DNA of 64,000 nucleotides from Homarus americanus (lineage: Eukaryota; Arthropoda; Malacostraca; Decapoda; Nephropidae), in the NCBI RefSeq assembly GCF_018991925.1, contig NW_024722158.1:1192632-1256631 (forward strand), read 5' to 3'. The notes below the pieces were generated by a model. The model had not been told where the DNA came from. It did no database searches and saw only the letters and a list, made by a program, of their open reading frames with translations. Shown here in pieces: positions 1 to 9,383 of this stretch. The translations under genes and the position numbers were made by a program. Every line of letters starts with the position of its first letter. The stretch's first letter is position 1.

Positions 1-745
1 TTACGTACATTCACCTCGAGGCCAAAATGTGCATACTCATCTGCATAGGTGTTCAGGATCTCCTGTAGGTCGCGTTCAGTGTGAGCAACAAGGGTGAGGC
101 CATCTGCTTACTAAAGTTCAGTAACTGAAGCTGCTGTTACCTTTGTTCTTGCCTGGATTCGTCTTATGTTGTAAAGACTCTTCATCCGGTACTCGATGTC
201 CAGCTCGCCAACTAAATTGGCACTCGCACGAGTAAGGAAGGCAGCCAAGAAAATGGAAAAGAGAGTTGGTGCCAGTACACACCCTTGTTTAACCCCTGAT
301 TGGATGGGGAAGAACTCAGACTAGGTGCCATTGTGCAAGACATTGGCATTCATGCCATTGTGGAGGTGCCTCACAATGGCGATGAATTTTGGGGGGATCC
401 AAACCGGCTGAGGGTCCACCAGAGGGCTTCCCTGTTGACTGAATTGAAGGCCTTGGTTTGGTTGATGAAAGCCATGTACAGGTCACGACACTGTTCTCTG
501 CACGTTTCCTGTATCTGGAGGGCAGCAAAGATCATGTCAGTGGTGCCTCGTGATGGTCTAAAGTCACATTGAGATTCTGGGAGGAAGGTTTCTGCCTCAG
601 GAAGAAGTTTGTTTAGGAGGACTCGGGCAATAATCTTGTCAGGTACGGACAGCAGCGAGAGCCCACGTTAGTTGCCACAGTCTGACCGATCTGCCTTGTA
701 ATTGGGGGATTTCCTCCTTTTCCCATATACGTATACTTCAGGAGA
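1..745 (-). mobile_element. Decayed non-LTR retrotransposon (LINE) reverse transcriptase fragment
   Basis: Read on the minus strand, pieces in different frames give recognisable LINE reverse-transcriptase blocks in the right order: a LLSVPDKIIARVLLNKLLPE-like block, FRPSRGTTDMIFAALQIQE, a DLYMAFIN.TKAFN block (the usual FID.TKAFD), then VLAPTLFSIFLAAFL-like residues near 270 and an HTERDLQEIL block near 60-90. Stops and frameshifts separate the blocks, so it is a pseudogene. It runs off the left edge of the window. The RT assignment is seen directly. The clade cannot be fixed from this part. Confidence 0.85.
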
Positions 746-812
746 GAGTGGAGATGGCTGGTAAGTAGTGGACGTCCTGTTTTATACACCCACTCTGTGC
801 TACACACACCAA

Positions 813-945
813 CACCACCCACACATCACACATACATGCCTACATCACACACACACTTTCCAACATCCACTCACACACACACACACACACACCCTACAAC
901 ACCACCCACACACCTCTACACCACCCGCACACACCCTATCAACCA
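813..945. repeat. CA-rich microsatellite / low-complexity tract
   Basis: Cytosine- and adenine-rich sequence built of CACA and CCACAC words, with an uninterrupted (CA)n run at about 870-892. Short ORFs across it (His/Thr-rich) are compositional artefacts. Confidence 0.9.
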
Positions 946-1380
946 CCTAAGTTCCTCCCACTAGCCTCGTGGGCTGGCAGATACATTTCTATTTGTTTAA
1001 TTTGGTTCTGAATCGCTCTACCCAATGTTTATTATAATGGGAAAATCTTTCCCATTAATGGGGGGGGGGGGTGAGATTTCCTACCATGGCCATGTGTACC
1101 AGAGGATTAACCAAACTGGGACCAACAATTATTTTCAACACTGGCTGCAGTCTTCTGAGAACGTCACTATAGGTCGGTGACCCCGTCCTACGAGAAAGCT
1201 AACCCTGTTGTTCGCCCTTTGCTGTTATCCCTCCTTTAGTGATCGTTTTTATTAACATTAGGTATTTCTGGAGTGCAACCTGTACTGGTGTTTTGTGTGT
1301 GGGTGAGGTGTATCTTCAGTTATTTAAAGGAAGTCTCTTACTTATATTATTTCACTAATATGTTCTTCTTTATTTTCCAC
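946..1380. other. Non-coding stretch, G12 homopolymer
   Basis: No supported gene. The only notable element is a run of twelve G at 1060-1071. The stretch ends in a pyrimidine-rich tract leading to the splice acceptor at 1381. Confidence 0.6.
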
Positions 1381-1382
1381 AG
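1381..1382 (+). other. Candidate splice acceptor for a 5'UTR exon of the zinc-finger gene
   Basis: A pyrimidine-rich tract (TTCTTCTTTATTTTCCAC) runs directly into AG. The sequence from 1383 to the ATG at 2478 has stops in all frames, so an exon starting here would be 5'UTR. A second weaker candidate (TTTCAG) lies near 2360. RNA evidence is not available. Confidence 0.4.
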
Positions 1383-1891
1383 ATATGGAGTGAAAAAAAC
1401 AAATGACAGTGGGAAGAGAAGCAGTAAATTGTGACAACACTGATTGCCATGGACAGCTGCTAGTTTATTGTGCACCCCATATGGGGTAGAGGTCACAAAG
1501 GGTGTTTATCAGATCCCAGTGACCAGGATATTGTGGCATTGACTGGAAAACAGTTTTCCAGTACATTATTTGTTTAGTTCAGTGCAGTACTATATAGAAG
1601 TTTACTGTTTGCACTTGTCTGCTTGCTTCAAATTCATCACCGAGTTCTTGCCTGTTTACAGTGTTTGGGTTCTGTTTGACAATCCTAGATTATAATCAAC
1701 AGTGACTTTGTTGGTCACGAATTTAGGAAAGGTAGAACATTATGTTGGGTGTAGCTGTTAAGAACAGTGGACATAGACAAAGTATTATAAACTGAACGAA
1801 AGAATTACAAGTAGACAAGAAATTATTATTCTTTGTGGAAATATGTTGTGAAGATCACCCCCTCATAAGACTTTTGTCACATGTAGTAAAA

Positions 1892-2035
1892 GTTTACCAG
1901 CCATCACAAGTACAGTAGTATATCAGCCTGAGTATTATTGTTTACCAGCCATCACAAGTACAGTAGTATATCAGCCTGAGTATTATTGTTTACCAGCCAT
2001 CACAAGTACAGTAGTATATCAGCCTGAGTATTATT
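1892..2035. repeat. 48-bp tandem repeat, 3 copies
   Basis: Three consecutive copies of a 48-bp unit beginning GTTTACCAGCCATCACAAG and ending GAGTATTATT, essentially identical. It lies in the presumed 5'UTR or upstream region of the zinc-finger gene. The near-identity implies a recent duplication. Confidence 0.95.
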
Positions 2036-2477
2036 GTTTACTGTACATCAGAGGAACTGTACATATAACAATAATGTACAATATATAATTTTTGTACACT
2101 TCCCTGTTGAGTGTTTCTTTAGTGTATGTTGTAAGTCATAAACAGTGTGTGTTAATGACAAGTATAGTTATATGTGTAACTCATTCTTTACACCATTTTT
2201 CACATTTAGTTCAAAGAGGTATAGAGGAACCTTGTTAATAATGGTGTAGTCACATCACAAACTGGATCTTCCATCACACTTACCTCCTCACTGTCCTCCC
2301 ATCTCAGCTTCATTACATCAGTGTCAGTAAATCACATTCACTTATTGATTTATGTTTCAGTTTTTATTGTCAAATATAATTAACAGTAACAAGACATTAA
2401 TAGTTCTTGTAGGAGGAAACAGTTTGCCAGTTAAGTGTCACTAAAACTTTTGAACACACAATACACACAGTTTTATA
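2036..2477. other. AT-rich leader upstream of the zinc-finger ORF
   Basis: No ORF of interest and no recognisable repeat. Probably 5'UTR or intron of the zinc-finger gene. Confidence 0.5.
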
Positions 2478-3653
2478 ATGGAAGGTCACTCAGAGGAACA
2501 GTCAGAGTCTCCCAGAGAATTGTCTGTAAAATCACATCAAGTAACACATGTGAAAGATCATACAGGAGAGAAGCCATTTGAGTGTTCAGAATGTTATAAA
2601 GGTTTTAAAAGACAACGTGATTTAGTGAGACATGTGAAACTTCATACAGTAGAGAATCCATTTCAGTGTTTAGAATGTTTTAAAAAGTTCTCAGATAAAA
2701 TTTATCTCATAAATCATAATAAAGTTCATACAGAAGGGAAACCTTATCAGTGTGATGTGTGTCTGAAAAATTTTCAAAGTAAACTGCATATGTTGAGACA
2801 TATGAGATGCCATACAGGAGGGAAACCATTTCAGTGTTCTGAGTGTCTTAAAGAATTTTACAAAAAATCTAACCTGGTGACACACATGGAAATTCATACA
2901 GAAGAGAAACCTTGTCAGTGTAATGTGTGTCTGAAAGAATTTAAAAGTAAACAGGATCTTTTGAGACATAAGAGTTGCCATACAGGAGAGAAACCATTTC
3001 AGTGTTCTGAATGTCTTAAAGAATTTAAAAAAAAATTTCACCTAGTGAGACATATAAGAGTTCATACAGGAGAGAAACCATTTCAGTGTTTACAATGTTT
3101 TAAAAGGTTCGCAGATAAAAGTTGTCTCATAAATCATAATAGAGTTCATACAGAAGAGAAACCTTATCAGTGTGATGTGTGTGTGAAAGAATTTAAAAGT
3201 AAACGGGATATTTTGAGACATAGTATGAGAATTCATACAGGAGAGAAACATCAGTGTTCAGAATGTCATCAAGGCTTTTCTAAAAGGTGTCTTCTAGTAA
3301 AACACAAGAAAGTTCACTCAGAAAAGCTTTTCCACTGTGTAAGATGCATGAAAGACTGTAAAGAGAAAGAGAGCTTAATATTACATGTAGAGAGATGTTA
3401 CCAGACTGACCAAGTGGTCAATTCTAATCACTATGAAGGTGAAAGTTGCCAGGATTTGCACCATGACTTGAGCTTGTCTTGCCAACCAACAGTGGAGATG
3501 TGTGTTTCTGAAGGAGTGAAAAAGGAAACTAATTATGATCCACTCTCAGTCATTTGTGAGACAGAAGCTTCACCAGGGCCTGAGATAATTGACCAATCTT
3601 CTTTAAAGATGGAGTGCCTGGAAGAACTAGAATTTGTTAAGGAAGAATTCTGA
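2478..3653 (+). CDS. C2H2 zinc-finger protein (ten fingers)
   Basis: Uninterrupted 391-aa ORF. Residues 34-307 hold ten finger modules spaced 28 aa apart, first cysteines at about 36, 64, 92, 120, 148, 176, 204, 232, 260 and 287. The linkers are TGEKP-like, and the pattern is C-X2-C-X12-H-X3-H. Finger 8 has H-X4-H, and finger 10 ends H-X3-C, so it is C2HC or degenerate. Adjacent modules alternate between SEC, LEC/LQC and DVC types, showing internal duplication. TGEKP-linked arrays usually bind DNA in the nucleus, so a sequence-specific regulator is likely; targets are unknown. The acidic tail (308-391) carries three psi-K-x-E sites (VKKE, LKME, VKEE), consensus SUMO acceptors, the last at the C-terminus. 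The chosen ATG has A at -3 and G at +4. Many arthropod C2H2 genes carry extra N-terminal exons, which are not excluded. Confidence 0.9.
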   Translation: MEGHSEEQSESPRELSVKSHQVTHVKDHTGEKPFECSECYKGFKRQRDLVRHVKLHTVENPFQCLECFKKFSDKIYLINHNKVHTEGKPYQCDVCLKNFQSKLHMLRHMRCHTGGKPFQCSECLKEFYKKSNLVTHMEIHTEEKPCQCNVCLKEFKSKQDLLRHKSCHTGEKPFQCSECLKEFKKKFHLVRHIRVHTGEKPFQCLQCFKRFADKSCLINHNRVHTEEKPYQCDVCVKEFKSKRDILRHSMRIHTGEKHQCSECHQGFSKRCLLVKHKKVHSEKLFHCVRCMKDCKEKESLILHVERCYQTDQVVNSNHYEGESCQDLHHDLSLSCQPTVEMCVSEGVKKETNYDPLSVICETEASPGPEIIDQSSLKMECLEELEFVKEEF

Positions 3654-3813
3654 AACTGTTTTTGTGAAATATTTATGGTTTTAACAAAGAGTAAAGTTTA
3701 TATAATGCTCACGTAGGGACTGAAAGTTTGTAGTAAGTGTAATCAATAGTAACAGGTGTACTGTATTGGTAAATAATTAATGTATCACTTTATATAACTA
3801 TCAGTAATGTGAG

Positions 3814-4497
3814 GGTAGATGGTACTGTATACAACACACTACAGGTATACCTGACATACATGGTACAGGTATACAACACACTACAGGTATACCTGACATA
3901 CATGGTACAGGTATACCTGACATATGGTACAGGTATACAACACACTACAGGTATACCTGACATACATGGTAGAGGTACTGTATACAACACACTACAGGTA
4001 TACCTGACATACATGGTAGAGGTACTGTATACAACACACTACAGGTATACCTGACATACATGGTACAGGTATACAACACACTACAGGTATACCTGACATA
4101 CATGGTAGAGGTACTGTATACAACACACTACAGGTATACCTGACATACATGGTAGAGGTATACAACACACTACAGGTATACCTGACATACAGGGTAGAGG
4201 TATACAACACACTACAGGTATACCTGACATACATGGTAGAGGTATACAACACACTACAGGTATACCTGACATACATGGTAGAGGTATACAACACACTACA
4301 GGTATACCTGACATACAGGGTAGAGGTATACAACACACTACAGGTATACCTGACATACATGGTAGAGGTATACAACACACTACAGGTATACCTGACATAT
4401 AGGGTAGAGGTATACAACATACTACAGGTATACCTGACATATAGGGTAGAGGTATACAACATACTACAGGTGTACGTCACTGTATACCTAACATACA
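3814..4497. repeat. 42-bp minisatellite (about 16 units)
   Basis: Tandem copies of a 42-bp unit built around ACAGGTATACCTGACATACA followed by TGGTAGAGGTATACAACACACT. Some units carry a 6-bp insertion (GTACTG before TATACAAC) and some lack part of the unit. It contains the palindrome AGGTATACCT. Because 42 and 48 are multiples of three, both strands show long repetitive ORFs; these are not genes. It follows the zinc-finger stop by about 160 bp and may lie in its 3'UTR. Confidence 0.95.
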
Positions 4498-5403
4498 TAA
4501 GTACAGTGTTGAGTGAAACAAAGTATAGCACACATAAGTGTACAGTAGACTTATTCAAGATAAGCTGAAACCCTTTTGGAGGTCAGGGGTTTCTCTCAGC
4601 TGAATAAAAACATTTGGTCTTATCCAGGAAAAAATACCCAAGTTTGCCACTGACCTCTAAAGGGTTAATGGTATAAATAGAGGTTATACCTGTATATCTG
4701 GTTAATGTTTTATATTATTGTAAGGATGAAACCTATGTCTGTGTGATAACAGTTACCCGAGATAAATATGTAAAATTATTCTAACTTGGCCAGTAAAAGG
4801 GTTTGTTATTATTGAGAAATTTGTTTATGGAACAAGGAGTAATGGTATTACCCAGCATGCTCTGTGACGGAGGTGAGGTGGCGTGCTGGGTTTGGGATGC
4901 GGGGAAGAACGTGCCGCACGGTATGTCCTACAAGTGGACAAAATATTGAAGACTTTAGTATTAAGATGGCCAAGAGTGGCATCAGAGAATATGTTGACAT
5001 TTGTAGGTGGAACTGTACTGTACATACCTGCACCTATTAAAGAGAACAACCTACAAGATCGATTTTCTCTCTCCCCAACACTAACTGCCTGAAATAACTT
5101 GTCACCATCACCCAATAAGTGACCCATGATCACCTCACCTCTGAGGTGGGGTAAGCCAGCACCCCTGACAATTACTGTGTGTGAGAATTAATATGTTATT
5201 GGCAAGACACTGGTGGCTGGGCCAGGCTGGTCTAACCGTAGTGATGTTGCGATCAAAGAGGAATTGTGTTTACCTAGTGTTAGGTCTTAAGAGGTTATAA
5301 CAGTAAATATTTATACCTCCTGTTAAAAAATATGTAACAATGGGTTCATGAATAGCAAGTGTTCCTCTCAAAACGAAGCTGTGGTGGAATGTGTGAAAAG
5401 ATC
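4498..5403. other. Non-coding interval with a polyadenylation-type signal
   Basis: Contains AATAAA at 4603-4608, the first such hexamer downstream of the zinc-finger stop and therefore a candidate 3' end signal. That would place the 42-bp minisatellite inside the 3'UTR. A 102-codon minus-strand ORF at 4825-5133 has no recognisable domain. Confidence 0.35.
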
Positions 5404-6470
5404 CAGTGGTTGCTGTGAGGGCAGTGTGTTGACTGACAGTGGTTGATGTGAGGGCAGTGTGATTGACTGACAGTGGTTGATGTGAGGGCAGTGTGATTGA
5501 CTGACAGTGGTTGATGTAAGGGCAGTGTGATTGACTGACAGTGGTTGATGTGAGGGCAGTGTGTTGACTGACAGTGGTTGATGTGAGGGCAGTGTGTTGA
5601 CTGACAGTGGTTGATGTGAGGGCAGTGTGTTGACTGACAGTGGTTGCTGTCAGGGCAGTGTGTTGACTGACAGTGGTTGATGTGAGGGCAGTGTGTTGAC
5701 TGACAGTGGTTGATGTGAGGGCAGTGTGATTGACTGACAATGGTTGCTGTGAGGGCAGTGTGTTGACTGACAGTGGTTGATGTGAGGGCAGTGTGATTGA
5801 CTGACAGTGGTTGATGTGAGGGCAGTGTGATTGACTGACAGTGGTTGATGTAAGGGCAGTGTGTGGACTGACAGTGGTTGATGTGAGGGCAGTGTGTTGA
5901 CTGACAGTGATTGTTGTGAGGGCAGTGTGTTGACTGACAGTGGTTGATGTGAGGGCAGTGTGATGACTGACAGTGGTTGATGTGAGGGCAGTGTGATGAC
6001 TGACAGTGGTTGATGAGGCTGTGTGTTGACTGACAGTGGTTGATGCTAGGGCAGTGTGTTGACTGACAGTGGTTGATGCTAGGGCAGTGTGTTGACTGAC
6101 AATGGTTGCTGTGAGGGCAGTGTGTTGACTGACAGTGGTTGATGTGAGGGCAGTGTGTTGACTGACAGTGGTTGATGTGAGGCAGTGTGTTGACTAACAG
6201 TGGTTGTTGTGAGGGCAGTGTGTTGACTGACAGTGGTTGTTGTGAGGGCAGTGTGATGACTGACAGTGGTTGATGCTAGGGCAGTGTGATGACTGACAGT
6301 GGTTGATGTAAGGGCAGTGTGTTGACTGACAGTGGTTGTTGTGAGGGCAGTGTGATGACTGACAGTGGTTGTTGTGAGGGCAGTGTGATGACTGACAGTG
6401 GTTGTTGTGAGGGCAGTGTGATGACTGACAGTGGTTGTTGTGAGGGCAGTGTGATGACTGACAGTGGTTG
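5404..6470. repeat. 33-bp minisatellite (about 32 units)
   Basis: Tandem units of about 33 bp, consensus TTGACTGACAGTGGTTG followed by ATGTGAGGGCAGTGTG. One-base (ATTGACTG) and small-deletion variants occur. The second half is dominated by GTTGTTGTGAGG and TGATGACTG variants. The right edge joins directly to LINE endonuclease sequence at 6470; the left flank shows no LINE sequence. Confidence 0.95.
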
Positions 6471-6610
6471 CTTAACTCCTTTTGGAATTCCTCCCAGTTG
6501 GACCGGCTGTAGCTGTAACTCATCCTGGCAGGGATCTGTATTGGCGACGTGGAGAGTGTGGCTACGATAGGGAGATGGTCACTGGTGGTTATTGGGCCGG
6601 GTTCCATTTG
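6471..6610 (-). pseudogene. LINE endonuclease C-terminal fragment (ORF2 remnant)
   Basis: On the minus strand the reading TTSDHLPIVATLS matches the conserved SDH box of the AP-type (EEP) endonuclease of non-LTR retrotransposons. It is followed by a WEEFQKELS-like segment and then runs into the 33-bp minisatellite. Reverse transcriptase should follow but is absent, so ORF2 is broken here. It lies downstream, in element orientation, of the ORF1 remnants at 7036-8347. Confidence 0.7.
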
Positions 6611-7035
6611 CAGGTCAAGATGGTGATGCTGGTTTGTTAGTACTATGTTTGGATGTCCGATTTGACCTGCTCTGATGTATGTGGGGAATTCCGGGCCAAG
6701 GTGGACGGTATGTGTTATATAATTCGCTTGCTCTCTGTGGGATCCATGCTAAGACATTATGTTGGATTATTTTAAGCTTATTTATTATGAAGGCTGGTGC
6801 CTAGAGCTGGTTTGTGCCATTTTTGCTGACCGGTGCTCCCCTGACAGCCTCCTGTCCAGGCCCAGGCGGATCTTTTTATATGTTGTCTGATCAACTCTCT
6901 CTATTCTGTTGTGTCTTGTGAGTATTCTTCCCTTCTTGATTAGTGTTTCAATATGTGTGTCATCTAGGTCTTTGTCTGAGTATGTGTATTTAATCTTGCC
7001 TTGCCTTATTTCTGCCAATAGTCTTTCTGTTGAGA
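6611..7035 (-). mobile_element. Degraded ORF1-ORF2 junction / endonuclease N-terminal region of the LINE
   Basis: Lies between ORF1 and the endonuclease SDH box in the same orientation. Translation is broken by many stops and only short plausible segments remain. Included as part of the same element by position. Confidence 0.5.
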
Positions 7036-7581
7036 CTATGGGGGAGCTGTAGTGAAGTAAAATCGAATACCAGTTTCATGCCCTAGGTCTTTGTTCTCCG
7101 TGGTCTCTCTGGGAGCAGGTGGTGCCATAGTTCCTGCTTGATTCTTTTTTTGGGTGTTGACTCTGGCGGCTTGTTCTGTTATTGTGGTGGTTTCATCTTC
7201 GCTTGCGTCTTCCATCGATTCTTCCTCGCTTGCTGGCTCGGGTTGTATGCCTGAGGTAGTCTGTTCTTGAGTTGATGGTTCGTGAGTTGATGGTATTTGA
7301 GTTGCAGTGCTCTCTGATTTGTAAATTAAGTTGAAAATTTCAGTAGAAGGAACATCGTTTGGGAATTCCATGTCTGGCAGGTTGTTGGCGGCGAACATGT
7401 CCCTTGCTGCCTTGGCAAAAGTTCCAGGTCTGGCTATATTCATGATGTGGGCGTGGATTATGGAGGTCATTATTTTTACGGAAAGATTATTTCCAAGCTG
7501 AAGCAAAATAGGTTGGTTTGCGGGGGGTGGTGTGGTGACTTTTTCGAGGATCTTTGTCGTTTCTCTGGTTAGTTTTGTCAC
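7036..7581 (-). pseudogene. LINE ORF1 (gag-like), C-terminal part
   Basis: A 181-codon open segment in the same orientation as the CCHC segment at 7685-8347. It is rich in Thr, Pro, Gln and Glu, including an acidic EEESMEDASEDE stretch. With frameshifts between the two, it reads as the low-complexity C-terminal half of the retrotransposon gag-like protein. No catalytic domain is visible. Confidence 0.6.
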
Positions 7582-7684
7582 AGCTGAATATGTCTTGTTT
7601 TGCTGTTCCTGTGTCTTCTCCCTCTCCTTCTCCTTCTTTTGGTTGACTATTGCTTTTCGTATGGGGCAGCGAGTAGCCAGTGTT

Positions 7685-8347
7685 CTATGATTTCCTTCGC
7701 AGTTTAGGCATTAGGCATTTGGGATTATCTTTGTTTTTGCACTCTCTAAAGGTGTGCCCCTTATTCCCGCATTCTGAGCAATGCTTGGTGTCCTTGTTAG
7801 GGCAGTCTGTAGCCAAGTGTGAGTATTGGTAACAATTCCAGCATGGAATAATGGGGAAGAATTCCTCCTGCTCCACCTGGCTGCTGCTGACATGGTAGTA
7901 GGAGAGACAAAGTCCCTCCTGGATTGCTTTTTGGGCCATGGCTATTTCCGTGAATCGTATTTTGAACATGGATGGCAGTCTGGGCAGCTTGACCACTTCC
8001 TCCACCTTGGCCCATTCGTTTTTGTCTTCTATATCAGATACCAACTGCTGTTCACGTGATTCTTCGGTGATTGCTTTATCTAGTCGTTTGACCACAATTG
8101 ATTTCCTCTCTCGGAGTTGAGGAGGGACTGCAACTTCAAATTTTGCTGACTTGAGTTTCCTTGTGCTGTCGTTCGATAAGAGTAAGTTGACATCATTCTC
8201 AGTCAGGCACAGGGCGATGAAGGAGTCCTTGGTCGTGATGAGGTTGGATATTTTGATGAGTAGGGTTGCAGTGAGGAGTCTTGCCAATTCGGTTTTTCTC
8301 TCGTCAGTCCCTTCATGGGAGTGTATCCATACCCGGTGTGCCCTCAT
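7685..8347 (-). pseudogene. LINE ORF1 (gag-like) with CCHC zinc knuckles
   Basis: A 220-codon segment with two clear CCHC knuckles near its C-terminus: C-WN-C-4-H-4-C followed by C-SE-C-4-H-4-C. A third cysteine-rich motif begins at NPKCL and is cut by a frameshift. Such tandem knuckles are typical of ORF1 nucleic-acid-binding proteins of Jockey/I-type non-LTR elements. The frame stays open upstream to about 8516 without an earlier Met, so the native start may be further 5'. A 7-bp tandem duplication (TTAGGCA twice, 7703-7716) accounts for the premature end. Confidence 0.8.
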
Positions 8348-9100
8348 TCCAGAGAGTATGTGGTGGACATGCCACCCTTGCGTGGTTTGAGATTGGAGAC
8401 CTACCTATTCCAGGACAGGAGTTTGTTACATTAGTTACAACACTCCCCACCGCCACTTGTTGGTCGGGTGGTCGTAGAGTGGTTCCCGCAACTCTGTCCC
8501 AGAAGCCCCGTCAGGGGATCCTACTTCCCTAGTGTTAATGAATGCTCACTTATAGACGTGAGCTAGTGTACCTAATTAGGGGGGGTAGGGATTCAGGATT
8601 GCGACCCCCTTCCCAGGTGGACCCGCACGATCACGGATACCTAGGAAGGCATGGCGGAGGGATAGGTAGTGCTCCTGCCCCCTTTCTTGTTCACAAACTC
8701 CTGGGAGGGAGGTGAACAGTTACAGGGGGGACCCAAGGACGAATACACCTCTAGGGTGCAGGTCCCCAGGCCAGAGCGAAAAAGAAGGAAGATCAAGAAA
8801 AGCAGCCACTGGTGCAAGTAATACCAGTGGGATCGCGGCCCAGGTCCACTGCAGAAAGCCGTTACAGATCTCCCAATCAGGGCTGCCTCTGATCAGGAGT
8901 CACCCCTGATCAGTGGAGAGGCACAGAAAGGGCGTTGTCTGGAACGAGCTTCCCGGGTGTGTGAGTAATGGCGGTGAGGTGGTCGTTTTCGTTCAGGTCG
9001 TCAACGGTTAGAGACAGGCTGGCAGGCTTTAGCAGTGAAGGGTCAGAAGAGAGGTCCGTTCACGGCGAAGGCTGGCTGGTGAATGATTGTGTCCTTCACG
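8348..9100 (-). mobile_element. Retroelement non-coding region (LINE 5' part and/or Gypsy LTR R-U5 / flank)
   Basis: GC-rich sequence between the LINE ORF1 start and the Gypsy LTR promoter. No host gene is visible. The boundary between LINE 5'UTR and the distal LTR of the Gypsy element could not be located, because no second LTR copy is present in the window to align. Confidence 0.45.
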
Positions 9101-9383
9101 GTGAGGCAAGGGGGTATACAGTATATACAATCCTACCAACTCAAGATTCAAGGTGCGAGGTGAAAGGTGTCGCTGATTGGCTGGACGAGGACTGTAGGTG
9201 GCCAATCAGCGAGCGGTTCAGGAGCGGAGGCTGTGGTATGGAAATCGTTGCTGATTGGCTGGGGTGAGGGCGGCAGCTGGCCAATCAGAGAGCGACTTGA
9301 GGGCAGAAGCTGTGGTCTGAAACTCGTTGCTGATTGGCTGAGGCGAGGACGGGAGAGCAGTTTTAGCGAGAGTATCCACTACA
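9101..9383 (-). mobile_element. Gypsy 3' LTR, U3 region with CCAAT repeats and TATA
   Basis: On the minus strand a purine-rich tract (GGAGGGTAGGGGGAG, 9387-9401) precedes TGTAGTGGATAC starting at 9383, the expected polypurine tract and LTR start. Within U3 a unit of about 78 bp repeats about 2.4 times (starts near 9173, 9251, 9330). Each full unit has GATTGG and CCAATC as an inverted pair (9175/9202, 9253/9281, and 9332 alone). A TATATAC element at 9122-9127 lies downstream in LTR orientation. This order is that of an LTR promoter. Confidence 0.65.

Noticed and set aside
316..572. ORFs of 70-90 codons on both strands at the left edge
   Set aside because: Shadow frames of the decayed LINE reverse transcriptase. 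The meaningful reading lies in other minus-strand frames.
3790..4568. Repetitive ORFs on both strands, up to 188 codons
   Set aside because: They arise from a 42-bp minisatellite with period divisible by three. Both strands and several frames are open, so this is not coding evidence.
4825..5133. 102-codon minus-strand ORF
   Set aside because: No recognisable domain, no splice or promoter support, and length is within chance for this composition.
5270..5740. 156-codon minus-strand ORF with HTALTSTTVSQ repeats
   Set aside because: Translation of the 33-bp minisatellite plus flank. The period is a multiple of three, so an open frame is expected.
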